Source: JACNKV01 sp964422145
GTDB taxonomy: Bacteria; Fidelibacterota; Marinisomatia; Marinisomatales; JACNKV01
Length of the DNA: 59,284 bases
Direction of reading: 5' to 3'
Assembly: GCA_964422145.1 (NCBI GenBank)
Contig: CAYQZV010000013.1
Location: 1 to 59,284, forward strand
Shown one piece after another: positions 43,997 to 53,088 of the stretch (position 1 is its first letter; each line of letters starts with the position of its first letter). Position numbers and translations under genes: made by a program. The notes beneath the pieces were generated by a model. It saw only the letters and a program-made list of their open reading frames with translations, was not told the origin of the DNA and ran no database searches.

Positions 43997-44011
43997 ATTT
44001 CATAATGAAAT
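43997..44011. promoter_or_regulatory. Inverted repeat, candidate enhancer site for the NtrC-type regulator
   Basis: ATTTCAT-A-ATGAAAT, a perfect 7-bp inverted repeat, lies 60 nt upstream of the sigma-54 promoter, where enhancer-binding proteins usually act, and between the divergent regulator and porin operons. The role is inferred from position. Confidence 0.45.
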
Positions 44012-44070
44012 ACATTAAATGGAGTGATTTGTCTTTTATTATTCTCATAAATCCGAAAATTAGTTATTTT

Positions 44071-44086
44071 TGGCATAGTGTTTGCT
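44071..44086 (+). promoter_or_regulatory. Sigma-54 (-24/-12) promoter
   Basis: TGGCATAGTGTTTGCT matches the consensus TGGCAYRN4TTGCW at every fixed position, with GG at -24 and GC at -12. Transcription would start near 44097, about 70 nt before the porin ATG. Confidence 0.88.
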
Positions 44087-44167
44087 ATAAATAACATCAT
44101 ATTACTGAAATTTGGTAATAACTACTCTCAACGGTTGAGAGATTCATTAACAACAGGAGGTAAACAA

Positions 44168-45244
44168 ATGAGAAAATTACTCATTAGTGCTCTAATACTG
44201 ACCGGTTTAGTTTCCATTGCTCTTGCTGATGTAACAGTATCAGGTGATGCAAGGGTTAGACCGCGCATGGATGTAAAGGATTACGGTGAATACGGTGATT
44301 CTAACGGTAATACAAGTTATACGGATAACTATTACATGTACCGTGCACGGTTATTTGTAAAAGCTGACATTGGTGATGGTTGGTATTTTAAAACAACTCT
44401 CGGAACAAATGGTCTTGCGTATTGGACAGGAAAATTTGGAACAGGAGACAAACCACATAGTGGATCCTTAGCTTCATCCGGACGCGGTGCAGTCAGTTTC
44501 ATGGAACTTTATTATGGTCTGAAAAGAGCTAACTATGGATTCCAAATGGGAATTCTTCCACTGAGCGGATACAGCAACCCATCTTTGGATCTTCATTTTT
44601 ATCCGACGAAAGTTGTGGATATTCCATGGTTAATCTGGAACAACAATGCTTTACACGGTTTCAGCGGTTATTACAAAGCCGGTCCCGGTACATTAAAAGC
44701 ATGGGTTTCTGTAGACAATAATCCAAAACAATCAGTTGAACCTTTAGAAGGCGATGCAACTGAAGCAAAAGATCAATATACTTTAATGTTCAATTATGGA
44801 CTGAGTTTTGCGGGTGTTAAAGTTGATCCTTGGTTCCTATACACACTTGCTGATGAAGGTGCTGCAGCTCCGATGACTTACGGTGCAAATGTAACAGGTC
44901 CAAAAGTAGCCGGATTTACTCCTGCTGCATCATTCTTTATGACAAGCCAAAGCGTAGATGAGACAGCTACATATTCTGGAAATCTTCTTCGTTTTAAAGT
45001 GTCTGGAAAAGTCGGTCCTGGTTCGTTATTGTTCTGGTATGATATGGCCAAAATGGAATGGGATGATGCTGCAACGCATGATTATTCCTATATCTGGGCA
45101 CATTACAAGTATGTTGTGTACAAGTCTGATAAAGGCGAATTCAGTCTGAAACCGACCTTCCGTTTAGCTACGGATGCCGTTGCGGATACAAAAGACTACA
45201 GTCGCTCAAAAATTGAGCTGACAACAGAATTCAAATTTAAATAA
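44168..45244 (+). CDS. Porin-like outer-membrane protein
   Basis: A 358-residue protein with a signal peptide (MRKLLISALILTGLVSIALA) and continuous amphipathic strands (VTVSGDARVRPRMDV, YYMYRARLFVKADIG, LRFKVSGKVGPGSLLFWYDMA) ending in ELTTEFKFK, as an outer-membrane beta barrel does. It probably lets substrate of the downstream LIV transporter cross the outer membrane. AGGAGG at 44156-44161 supports ATG 44168. Driven by the sigma-54 promoter upstream. Confidence 0.82.
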   Translation: MRKLLISALILTGLVSIALADVTVSGDARVRPRMDVKDYGEYGDSNGNTSYTDNYYMYRARLFVKADIGDGWYFKTTLGTNGLAYWTGKFGTGDKPHSGSLASSGRGAVSFMELYYGLKRANYGFQMGILPLSGYSNPSLDLHFYPTKVVDIPWLIWNNNALHGFSGYYKAGPGTLKAWVSVDNNPKQSVEPLEGDATEAKDQYTLMFNYGLSFAGVKVDPWFLYTLADEGAAAPMTYGANVTGPKVAGFTPAASFFMTSQSVDETATYSGNLLRFKVSGKVGPGSLLFWYDMAKMEWDDAATHDYSYIWAHYKYVVYKSDKGEFSLKPTFRLATDAVADTKDYSRSKIELTTEFKFK

Positions 45245-45255
45245 TCTAATATTGT

Positions 45256-45282
45256 TGCCGGTTAAGATTATCTTGACCGGCA
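45256..45282 (+). other. Intercistronic hairpin between porin and livK
   Basis: TGCCGGTTAAGA (45256-45267) pairs over 12 bp with TCTTGACCGGCA (45271-45282) across TTA. There is no T-tract and a Shine-Dalgarno follows at once, so it is more likely a stability or partial-termination element than an operon end. Confidence 0.6.
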
Positions 45283-45301
45283 GCTATTAAGGAGATCAAC
45301 T

Positions 45302-46537
45302 ATGAAAAGAATATTTATCATTACTCTTTCTTTGGTAGTGTTATTAGGTTCTTTCTCTGGCTGCGGTAACAAAGAAACCGGTCCCATCAAAATTGGTATT
45401 TTGCTTCCTTTAACAGGTGCACAAGCCAAATTTGGTGAGATGGAAAAAAATTCTTTTGAGTTAGCCAAAGATGAAATTAATGCTGCCGGCGGTATTGACG
45501 GACGCCCGATTGAGTTCATTTACGAAGATGACACTGGTAAACCCGACGTTGGACGTATGGGAATTGAAAAACTCATCTCTGTAGATAAAGTCCCCTTGGT
45601 TGGCGGAGGTTACAGTTCATCTGTGACATTTGCTGCTGCTCAAGTCGCTCAAAAATATCGCACACCGTTCCTGATCAATACAGGATCAGTAGATAAAATC
45701 ACCCAACCTGAAGATTTCGGTCTGACAACAGCTGACAGCGATAAATTCTATATTTATCGTCTGAATCCGCCTGTGTCTGAATATGCTTCAGGACTTGAAG
45801 GTTTCTTGGCAGAAGTCGTGAAACCAAAATCAGTGGTTATCTTTCACGAAAATACTACCTTTGGTACAAAAGGTGCGAAAAGTTTCGCAAAGTCTTGTGG
45901 AAAACTTGGAATTGAAGTAAAAGCGGTGGAATCATATGCTGGTGGAACTGTGGACTTCAAACCCTTGTTAATGGAAGTCAAAAAACATGATCCAGACATT
46001 GTGTACATGATTTCATATGTTATGGATGCCGCACTTCTTATGAAACAATCCAAAGAATTGCAGCTGTCACCTGAACTGTTCGTTGGTGCCGGTGCCGGAT
46101 ACACAATGCCTGCATTTAAAGAAAATGCTGGTGTCGCATCCGAAAAAGTTGTTTCTGCAACACTTTGGCATCAAACACTGCCGATTCCGGGTGCATCTAA
46201 ATATTACAATGATTATGTGGCAAAATTCGGAGATAAATCTCCACCCGATTACCATGGTGTAGAAGGATATGCCGCTGCATACGTAATTGCAGACGCTCTG
46301 AAACGTGCAGGTTCACTAGAGAGTGAAGCCATAAAAGCTGCGTTGGATAAAACCGACATGATGACTGCTTTTGGTCCAGTTAAATTCACCGAATACGGCA
46401 AGAAAATCCATCAAAATAAAATGGAAACCTATGTCGTTCAGTGGATTGATGGTGACTTGAAACTCATTTGGCCAAAAAACCTCGCTAATGCAAAATATGC
46501 ATACCCGGTTGATTGGGCAAAAGAGTGGGCAAAATAA
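45302..46537 (+). CDS. livK: Branched-chain amino acid ABC transporter substrate-binding lipoprotein
   Basis: A 411-residue periplasmic binding protein of the LivK/Peripla_BP_6 type. The signal ends in the lipobox FSGC (Cys21), and the first strand IKIGILLPLTGAQAKFGEMEKNSFELA is typical. It delivers substrate to LivHMGF. The family binds branched-chain amino acids but also amides, urea and aromatic acids, so the actual ligand is open. TAAGGAG precedes the ATG. Confidence 0.93.
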   Translation: MKRIFIITLSLVVLLGSFSGCGNKETGPIKIGILLPLTGAQAKFGEMEKNSFELAKDEINAAGGIDGRPIEFIYEDDTGKPDVGRMGIEKLISVDKVPLVGGGYSSSVTFAAAQVAQKYRTPFLINTGSVDKITQPEDFGLTTADSDKFYIYRLNPPVSEYASGLEGFLAEVVKPKSVVIFHENTTFGTKGAKSFAKSCGKLGIEVKAVESYAGGTVDFKPLLMEVKKHDPDIVYMISYVMDAALLMKQSKELQLSPELFVGAGAGYTMPAFKENAGVASEKVVSATLWHQTLPIPGASKYYNDYVAKFGDKSPPDYHGVEGYAAAYVIADALKRAGSLESEAIKAALDKTDMMTAFGPVKFTEYGKKIHQNKMETYVVQWIDGDLKLIWPKNLANAKYAYPVDWAKEWAK

Positions 46538-46563
46538 TGATTGGTTGATGTGAATGATGTGTA

Positions 46564-46595
46564 AGTTGGGTCAGATAAATTCATCTGACCCAACT
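46564..46595 (+). other. Intercistronic hairpin between livK and livH
   Basis: AGTTGGGTCAGAT (46564-46576) pairs perfectly over 13 bp with ATCTGACCCAACT (46583-46595). It lacks a T run. In ABC operons such hairpins commonly raise the binding-protein mRNA above that of the permease genes. Confidence 0.65.
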
Positions 46596-46671
46596 GCATG
46601 TTCTCATCAAAGCTATCACTTGCACACTTTTGACATAAGATTTTTAAACCCTACACATTCAAGTAATTAAT

Positions 46672-47583
46672 ATGGAAACGTTTATTCAAACACTAATTTC
46701 CGGCTTGCTGATTGGAGGTCTCTATGCCATTATTGGGATAGGAATGACACTGATCATGGGAGTATTGGGTATCATCAACCTTGCCCACGGGCAGATCTTG
46801 ATGGTCTCGATGTATCTGACATGGCTATTTTGGAAATATTTTGGAATTGACCCGTATATTGCGATTTTTCTAACCATACCAATTGTGTTCATTTTTGCCG
46901 AAGGATTAAGTAAGTACTTTCTTCATCCATTGATCAAAAAAGAATCCATTCTTCCGGAGAACCAAGTGTTAATGACAGTTGGATTAGGTATGGTTATTAT
47001 GGAATTAGCACGGGCTATTTTTACCAGCGACTTTCAATCGATTGCACCCACTGAAACCATTTTTGGGAAATCGATTACTCCTCCGGATCATGTGACCGGA
47101 GCATTTAATATCGGGAGTATCTCCCTTGCAACTCCTCTGGTCATTGCCTTTGTCATTGCATTGATTCTGACAGGTGGATTGTTCCTCTTCTTGATGAAAA
47201 CCGATTTGGGTCGATCCGTTCGGGCTACAGCTCAGAATAAAAGTTCTGCCGCTTTGATGGGGATCAACACGGGAAAAATCACGATACTCACATACGGAAT
47301 CGGAAGCGCATTAGATGCAGGTGCAGGATCGTTATTACTTCCAGTATACTATCTGTACCCTGATGTGGGTCCGATCTTTACGGTAAAAGCATTCGTTATA
47401 ACGATTCTCGGCGGATTAGGCTCAACGGTTGGAGCTATTTTTGGCGGACTCGTTCTCGGATTGGCTGAGACCTTTGGTGCTACTTATATATCCATGGGAT
47501 ACCGCGATGCAGTTGGATTATTGATCTTTCTGATCGTGCTTGTTTTCTTCCCAGGTGGATTAAAAAGATTTACAAAGGTATAG
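46672..47583 (+). CDS. livH: Branched-chain amino acid ABC transporter permease LivH
   Basis: A 303-residue inner-membrane permease with about eight helices. It has the LivH motifs GGLYAIIGIGMTLIMGVLGIINLAHG and the cytoplasmic coupling segment ATAQNKSSAALMGINTGKI. It pairs with LivM. It follows livK after a 134-nt gap that contains a hairpin, and precedes livM by 9 nt. Confidence 0.95.
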   Translation: METFIQTLISGLLIGGLYAIIGIGMTLIMGVLGIINLAHGQILMVSMYLTWLFWKYFGIDPYIAIFLTIPIVFIFAEGLSKYFLHPLIKKESILPENQVLMTVGLGMVIMELARAIFTSDFQSIAPTETIFGKSITPPDHVTGAFNIGSISLATPLVIAFVIALILTGGLFLFLMKTDLGRSVRATAQNKSSAALMGINTGKITILTYGIGSALDAGAGSLLLPVYYLYPDVGPIFTVKAFVITILGGLGSTVGAIFGGLVLGLAETFGATYISMGYRDAVGLLIFLIVLVFFPGGLKRFTKV

Positions 47584-47592
47584 GGGAGTGCT

Positions 47593-48585
47593 ATGAAAAA
47601 TTTATTAAAAAAATTAGAACTATCACGAATGGAACTGATTATCATTGGGGTAGCACTTCTCATTCCTTTCGTGTTTCATACTTCCCTTTATATACAGGGG
47701 ATCTTGATATTGATCATGATTTGGGTTGTGTTAGGTACCTCTTGGAACCTGTTAGCCGGATTTACGGGGCAGGTCTCTTTTGGGCACGCTGCATTCTTTG
47801 GAGTTGGTGCGTATGCTGCAGCCATTCCATATTATCATTGGAAAATTTCTCCGTGGTGGGGATTGCTGACCGGTGGACTGGTTGCGGTTCTTTTTGGTTA
47901 TCTGCTTGGTAAGCTTGTCTTTAGACTGCGCGGACCGTACTTTGCTCTCGGAACGTTAGCCTCTGGTGAAATTCTCCGGTTAATATTTGGAGAAGAAGAA
48001 TGGTTATCCAATGGCCATAACGGTATCCTATATATGACAACATGGATTAGTAAATATCCATACTACTTCATCATTTTGGGGATTGCCATCATTAGTGTGT
48101 TTACGATTAAACTGATCATGAAGAGCAAATTTGGATTCTACTTTCTCTCCATTCGGGAAGATCAAGAAGCAGCAGAAGCATTAGGAATCGATACAAAACG
48201 ATATAAGAATGTATCGTTGGGTGTATCGACATTCTTTGCAGGAACAGCAGGAGCTTTCTATATGATCTACATGGGATTTGTAGATCCCGAAGTTGTCTTT
48301 GCTCTCCATCATATCTCTATCATCACAATTTTGGTTGGGATTATTGGCGGTGTTGGAACGATTTGGGGTCCTCCGGTTGGTGCTGTGATCATGGTTTTTG
48401 TTCAGGAATTATTCCGGTCCAGTTTCTTTGGATTCGGTCCGGTTTGGATTTCTCGAATACATGCACTGGTATTTGGAGCTTTAGTTGTCTTGGTTATTCT
48501 GTATATGGCAGGCGGTGTTGTTGGTGACTGGGATTTAATCAAGAAAAAACTTCAACGGAAAAGAGACGTGGGGGCAGAATCATGA
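47593..48585 (+). CDS. livM: Branched-chain amino acid ABC transporter permease LivM
   Basis: A 330-residue permease with about ten helices. It contains the LivM motif SWNLLAGFTGQVSFGHAAFFGVGAYAAA and the coupling segment IREDQEAAEALGIDTKRYK. Partner of LivH in the membrane pore. It overlaps livG by 4 nt. Confidence 0.95.
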   Translation: MKNLLKKLELSRMELIIIGVALLIPFVFHTSLYIQGILILIMIWVVLGTSWNLLAGFTGQVSFGHAAFFGVGAYAAAIPYYHWKISPWWGLLTGGLVAVLFGYLLGKLVFRLRGPYFALGTLASGEILRLIFGEEEWLSNGHNGILYMTTWISKYPYYFIILGIAIISVFTIKLIMKSKFGFYFLSIREDQEAAEALGIDTKRYKNVSLGVSTFFAGTAGAFYMIYMGFVDPEVVFALHHISIITILVGIIGGVGTIWGPPVGAVIMVFVQELFRSSFFGFGPVWISRIHALVFGALVVLVILYMAGGVVGDWDLIKKKLQRKRDVGAES

Positions 48586-49328
48586 AGGCATTATTTGAAG
48601 TAAAAAACCTTACAAAACATTTCGGTGGGTTAACTGCGGTCGATCATGTGAATTTTTCCGTTAATGAAGGAGAAATCTTGGGACTTATTGGACCGAATGG
48701 AAGCGGGAAAACAACGATCTTTAATTTGATCAACTCCTATTTTCCAGTATCCGATGGGATTATAACTTTCAACGGACAAGATATCACCAATTCACCGACA
48801 TTCGAAATCGCAAAGATGGGGATCGGTAGAACCTTCCAGGTGGTAAAACCACTCAAACGATTAACGGTCGAAGACAATGTTATGGCTGCGGCGTTTGCCC
48901 GAGAAAACACTTTCGAAGGTGCACGGAAAGTCGCCCGAGAGGTATTGGATTTCTGTCATTTGTCCAATGAAGCGCAAATGAAAGCTGGCAGCTTACCCAT
49001 CGGCGGGAGAAAACGACTTGAGATTGCCAAAGCTCTCGCCATTAAACCCAGTTTATTGCTTTTGGATGAAACGGCTGCAGGCTTGAATCCAACAGAACTT
49101 CTGGAAGCGATTGAGATCATGAAGAAGATTCGCGATGAATTAGGAATAACCATCATCATTGTCGAGCATATTATGAAGGTGATCATGACGATCAGCGACC
49201 GGATTCATGCGATTGCGCACGGCGCAACAATTGCTGAAGGTACACCAGAGGAAGTTTCAAAGAATCCAGCGGTTATTGAAGCATATTTAGGAACTGATTA
49301 TTCGATGGGAGATGAAGCCAATGCTTAG
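48582..49328 (+). CDS. livG: ABC transporter ATP-binding protein LivG
   Basis: A 248-residue ATPase. Walker A is GPNGSGKTT, the signature is a variant LPIGGRKRLEIA, and Walker B is LLLLDETAAGLNP, with the His switch in IIIVEHIMK. The FGGLTAVDHVNF start and the C-terminal VIEAYLG are typical of LivG. It powers LivHM together with LivF and overlaps livF by 8 nt. Confidence 0.96.
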   Translation: MKALFEVKNLTKHFGGLTAVDHVNFSVNEGEILGLIGPNGSGKTTIFNLINSYFPVSDGIITFNGQDITNSPTFEIAKMGIGRTFQVVKPLKRLTVEDNVMAAAFARENTFEGARKVAREVLDFCHLSNEAQMKAGSLPIGGRKRLEIAKALAIKPSLLLLDETAAGLNPTELLEAIEIMKKIRDELGITIIIVEHIMKVIMTISDRIHAIAHGATIAEGTPEEVSKNPAVIEAYLGTDYSMGDEANA

Positions 49329-50025
49329 AGTAGAAAATGTAAATATGAGTTACGGTGATCTGCAGGTTTTATGGGATATCTCTTTTGAAGTCAGAGATAA
49401 AGAGATCGTCGTATTGGTTGGTGCAAATGGTGCAGGGAAATCTTCCATTTTGAAAACGATCTCCAATGTACAGCAAGCTAATTCAGGATCGATCAAATAT
49501 GATGATCTGGAATTGACCAGTGCTGATCCAAAGGAAATCATTGAACAAGGAATCATCCACATCCCAGAAGGCAGACTCCTATTTAATGAAATGACGGTGG
49601 AAGAAAACCTGATTATGGGATCAATCTCTGATCGAGCGAAACCACATCGAGCAGAAATGATCGACTATTGCTATGAGTTATTTCCCCGATTAAAGGAAAG
49701 AAGAAAGCAGCAAGCCGGAACTCTTTCCGGTGGAGAACAGCAAATGGCTGCTGTCGCGAGGGGATTGATGGCAAAACCATCGATTCTGATGTTGGATGAG
49801 CCTTCACTCGGTCTAGCGCCCATTCTTGTTCAAGATATCTTCAATATTGTTCAAATGATTAATAAAGAAGGAATAACCGTTTTGTTGGTTGAACAGAATG
49901 TTCGTCAAACTCTTGCATTCTGTCATCGTGCATATGTTCTTGAGAACGGTAGAATCACTAAAGAGGGTACAGGTAACGAGCTGCTCAATGATGAGTATGT
50001 CAGGGAAGCCTATTTAGGGATTTAA
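49321..50025 (+). CDS. livF: ABC transporter ATP-binding protein LivF
   Basis: A 234-residue ATPase. Walker A is GANGAGKSS, the signature LSGGEQQM, Walker B ILMLDEPSLGL, and the C-terminal REAYLGI is the LivF mark. The ATG at 49321 has GGGAG 9 nt upstream and is preferred over ATG 49312, which lies directly against that site. Last gene of the sigma-54 operon, followed by a strong terminator. Confidence 0.96.
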   Translation: MLRVENVNMSYGDLQVLWDISFEVRDKEIVVLVGANGAGKSSILKTISNVQQANSGSIKYDDLELTSADPKEIIEQGIIHIPEGRLLFNEMTVEENLIMGSISDRAKPHRAEMIDYCYELFPRLKERRKQQAGTLSGGEQQMAAVARGLMAKPSILMLDEPSLGLAPILVQDIFNIVQMINKEGITVLLVEQNVRQTLAFCHRAYVLENGRITKEGTGNELLNDEYVREAYLGI

Positions 50026-50054
50026 TCGACTGTAAAATCTCGAAACCTGAAAAA

Positions 50055-50084
50055 GGGGGTGTCGTTCGACACCCCCTTTTTTTT
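50055..50084 (+). terminator. Terminator of the porin-liv operon
   Basis: GGGGGTGTCG (50055-50064) pairs with CGACACCCCC (50067-50076) across TT, followed by eight T and preceded by an A run. Confidence 0.92.
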
Positions 50085-50193
50085 CAACATGATTAATATA
50101 GGATAAAAAAGTTTTATTATCTTGATTCATGTCAAAATATTATTTAACTTCTAAAGTGTATAATACAGATTATCAATACTAGAAAGTACAGAT

Positions 50194-50628
50194 ATGAAAT
50201 ATGATCCTTATGAACCGCTATTGACAATTGGAATAGCAGCAAAAAAATTAGGTGTTTCACCCGAAGCACTTCGATTATATGAAAAAGAAGGTTTAATCGT
50301 CACATATAAAACAGAAACCGGAAGACGTTTTTACTCTCAGAATGACATTGAATGGATCCAATGCTTCCGAGATCAAATTCTACAAAATAAAATGAACATA
50401 GCAGGTATTCGGTTACTGTTAGCACTCATGCCATGCTGGAAATTGAAACCCTGTTCCAAAGCGGAACGGGAAAATTGTCCTGCTTATCATAACAGCCAGA
50501 TTGTTTGCTGGACGATGAAAGAACGTCAATGTGATGCATGTAAAGATATTGAATGCCGTGATTGTCATGTTTATCGTAATGCATGCCAAGCCGGAAAATT
50601 AGATAAAATGCACGTGGTTATAGAATAG
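50194..50628 (+). CDS. MerR-family regulator with Cys-rich C-terminal domain
   Basis: A 144-residue MerR regulator. The winged helix is LTIGIAAKKLGVSPEALRLYEKEGLIVTYKTETGRRFYS, followed by the second HTH segment. The C-terminal ~65 residues hold nine cysteines: PCWKLKPC, ENCPAY, VCW, QCDAC, ECRDC, NAC. The same spacing is shared with the second MerR gene at 58610-59095. They probably bind Fe-S clusters or metal and sense redox or sulfur state. It opens the cytochrome gene island. A perfect TATAAT lies at 50159-50164, about 30 nt upstream. Confidence 0.88.
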   Translation: MKYDPYEPLLTIGIAAKKLGVSPEALRLYEKEGLIVTYKTETGRRFYSQNDIEWIQCFRDQILQNKMNIAGIRLLLALMPCWKLKPCSKAERENCPAYHNSQIVCWTMKERQCDACKDIECRDCHVYRNACQAGKLDKMHVVIE

Positions 50629-50648
50629 TAAAAATTATAAATAGATCA

Positions 50649-52067
50649 ATGATGAATACGTTACGGAAAAAATTATTATTACCATCAATAACCCTTTTAG
50701 TTTTTATCTGGATGGCATGTGATCCCGGAGATGCCATATCAACGGGGGGAGATATTAAAACATGTGAAGGTTGTCACACCAATAAGGATTTATTGAAAGA
50801 ATTGATCGTAGACTCTCCTTCACAAAGTACAGCAAAAATAACCGGTGTAACCTGAGGGGATGCTGGATTAATTCCTGAGGTTCAGGAATATGAGAAAGTA
50901 TTTATAGAATTATCAAGATTTCAAACATCCTTCAAAGATGTTGACCCGGTGCATGGAACGATCGGATGTGTAAACTGCCACGGTGGAAAAGAGCCAGCCG
51001 ATTATGCTGATGCTCATGATGAAAACATGGGATTTAAACGTGACCCCTCAGAAGCGCCAGAAGCTTCCTGTCTTCCCTGTCATTCCGATATTGTTTCCAG
51101 GAGTGAAAACAGTATCCATTCTAAACTTTGGGGTGAGCAATTTCGTGTAGCAGAACGTATCGGAAATGCTACATTAGATGTCTGCCCGGAACCGGTACAA
51201 AGCGGATGGGAAACATCCTGTTATAAATGTCATGCCACATGCGGTGAGTGTCATATATCAAGGCCAAAAAGCAAAGGAAGCGGACTTACAGAAAATGGTG
51301 TTTATCGAAATCATGCATTTGCGGTAAATCAACTAGAAAACTGTATTGCCTGTCATGAAACAAGAATGGGGTTGGATTTAACAGGTGGTATCACCGGAAA
51401 AGAAGATATTCATTACCAAAGAGGTATGAAATGTTGGGAGTGCCATACCGAAGATATGCACGGTGATGGAACAGAAGAAACCAATCCACCATTGTCTCGG
51501 TATCATGTCAATGGATTGCCCGCCTGTGATGATTGCCATTATGATGTATCTTCATCAAATACATATCATACGATGCACTGGCCGGGAAATGATTCCGGCT
51601 TAGCCTGTTATGTTTGCCACTCTCAACCCTATAAAAATTGCAGCAGCTGTCATGTTGGAAGTCAAGCTGCCATTGGAAACACCGCCTTTAAAATCGGGTA
51701 TAATTATGATACGGATTTACATCAGGGTAAATTTATTACAGTAAGACATGTCCCCACAGGTGACAGCACGTTTGTCAATTGGGGTGAAGTAATAGATATG
51801 AATGATGTTAATCAGCGCCCGAATTGGGAATATACAAGTCCGCATAACATTCGAAAACGTACCGATCAAACAAAATTTAACGAAGGTGAGTCCTGTGGGA
51901 TCAATTGCCATTTAAGTGCAAATATCCCGGACTCAATTCGTGCGATAAACACTTCAAGGTTCCTGTTTAGAAATGATTTGTTAGAATCTGAAACAGGAGC
52001 AAATGATAAAACCACGGTAGATGATCATTTGCCGATCTCATGGGAACCGATGTTCCCCTCTGAATAA
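50649..52067 (+). CDS. Multihaem c-type cytochrome with in-frame UGA, candidate selenoprotein
   Basis: One reading frame of 472 codons is interrupted only by TGA at 50853-50855 (codon 69). Before it come a signal with a possible lipidation Cys (FIWMAC) and the first haem site CEGCH. After it come nine CxxCH sites (CVNCH, CLPCH, CYKCH, CGECH, CIACH, CWECH, CDDCH, CYVCH, CSSCH) and one CX3CH (CGINCH), up to 11 haems in all. The downstream part has no credible start and no other lesion. A hairpin ATTCCTG-AGGTT-CAGGAAT begins 16 nt after the TGA, with GGU 24-26 nt after it, as in bacterial SECIS elements. Selenocysteine read-through is therefore likely; a nonsense mutation is the alternative. Probably an outer-membrane electron-transfer lipoprotein. 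Confidence 0.8.
50871..50889 (+). promoter_or_regulatory. SECIS-like hairpin downstream of in-frame UGA
   Basis: ATTCCTG (50871-50877) pairs with CAGGAAT (50883-50889) around a 5-nt loop AGGTT. The E. coli fdhF SECIS has the loop AGGUCU at similar distance from its UGA. No bulged U is seen in the stem, which is a departure from the E. coli form. Confidence 0.55.
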
Positions 52068-52096
52068 AACCTGAAAAACAACAAAAGGGAATGAAA

Positions 52097-53011
52097 ATGA
52101 AAATCACAAAATGGATTGTCCTTCTCCTTGCTGTTAGCATGATGTTTACCATGTTTGGATGCAGCGATGAGGAAGAGATCATCGAATTTGATGTTCTGGT
52201 AGAGTATCTCGAAGGTGAAGATGGCGGTTATATGAATAACCTCGGAAGTTGGATCATGACAGAAGGTTCAGTTAATCTGGATGATTATCTGGTATTAGAC
52301 CTTCGCTCAGCAGATGATTTTGCTGCGACTCCTAATCCTATCGAAGGTGCCGTTAACACAACATTATCCGGTATGTGGGCTCATGCTGAAACAGCTACAA
52401 AACCAATTCTTGTAACATGTTACAGTGGACAAACCGCTTCTTTCGGCCATATGCTTCTTCGCTTGAAAGGCTATGAGGCGTATGTCATGAAATTTGGGAT
52501 GAGCATGCATGATGAATCTTTAGACAGCTGGACAGGTAATTGTTCTGATGCATTCGCAGGTGACCTTGTAACAACCGAATCTGCCTCGTTACCAGAATTT
52601 GATTATCCTGAACTAAACACCGGATTTGATACCGCTGAAGAGATCCTTGATGCGAGAATCGATGAAGCAATTGCTGCATGGCCAACTTTAATAACAGCTG
52701 GGAATGTTATTGCTGATCCGACCGTTTATAATGTTATCAATTATTGGCCGATAGCAGACTATCTTGGTCATGGTCATATCGAAGGAGCATACCAAGTAAC
52801 TCCAGGAACATTGACTACAGATGAGAACCTGTCAGCATTTGACCCTGATGGCACAAACATATTCTATTGCTATACCGGGCAAACTGCAGCTTCTGCTTGT
52901 GCTTATCTTACCGTTCTAGGTTATGATGTTAAATCGATTAAATTCGGATTTAATGCAATGTATTGGTCAGAGCTTCCTGGTCACAAATGGCCAAAACCTT
53001 ACGGTGAATAA
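52097..53011 (+). CDS. Double rhodanese-domain lipoprotein
   Basis: A 304-residue lipoprotein (lipobox TMFGC, Cys22) with two rhodanese-like domains. The active-site loops are CYSGQTA (Cys108) and CYTGQTA (Cys258), preceded by VLDLRSADDF in the first domain. Rhodaneses carry persulfide sulfur. An envelope rhodanese next to multihaem cytochromes and a barrel resembles ExtH of the Geobacter extHIJKL conduit. ATG 52097 suits the AAAGGGA at 52084-52090; ATG 52091 is in frame but too close. A hairpin follows the gene. Confidence 0.88.
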   Translation: MKITKWIVLLLAVSMMFTMFGCSDEEEIIEFDVLVEYLEGEDGGYMNNLGSWIMTEGSVNLDDYLVLDLRSADDFAATPNPIEGAVNTTLSGMWAHAETATKPILVTCYSGQTASFGHMLLRLKGYEAYVMKFGMSMHDESLDSWTGNCSDAFAGDLVTTESASLPEFDYPELNTGFDTAEEILDARIDEAIAAWPTLITAGNVIADPTVYNVINYWPIADYLGHGHIEGAYQVTPGTLTTDENLSAFDPDGTNIFYCYTGQTAASACAYLTVLGYDVKSIKFGFNAMYWSELPGHKWPKPYGE

Positions 53012-53045
53012 ACTAGTTTATTTCGTACAATAAATTAACTGAAAT

Positions 53046-53081
53046 CAAATCCCTGCCTTTTCTTGAATAGGCGGGGATTTG
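53046..53081 (+). terminator. Hairpin after the rhodanese gene
   Basis: CAAATCCCTGCC (53046-53057) pairs with GGCGGGGATTTG (53070-53081) with one T-G wobble. No T run follows, so termination may be partial. Confidence 0.5.
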
Positions 53082-53088
53082 TATATTA

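Noticed and set aside
50949..52067. Separate cytochrome gene starting at GTG 50949
   Set aside because: It has no ribosome site or signal peptide and lies in the same frame as the upstream lipoprotein start; one gene with UGA read-through, or one nonsense-broken gene, explains the data better.
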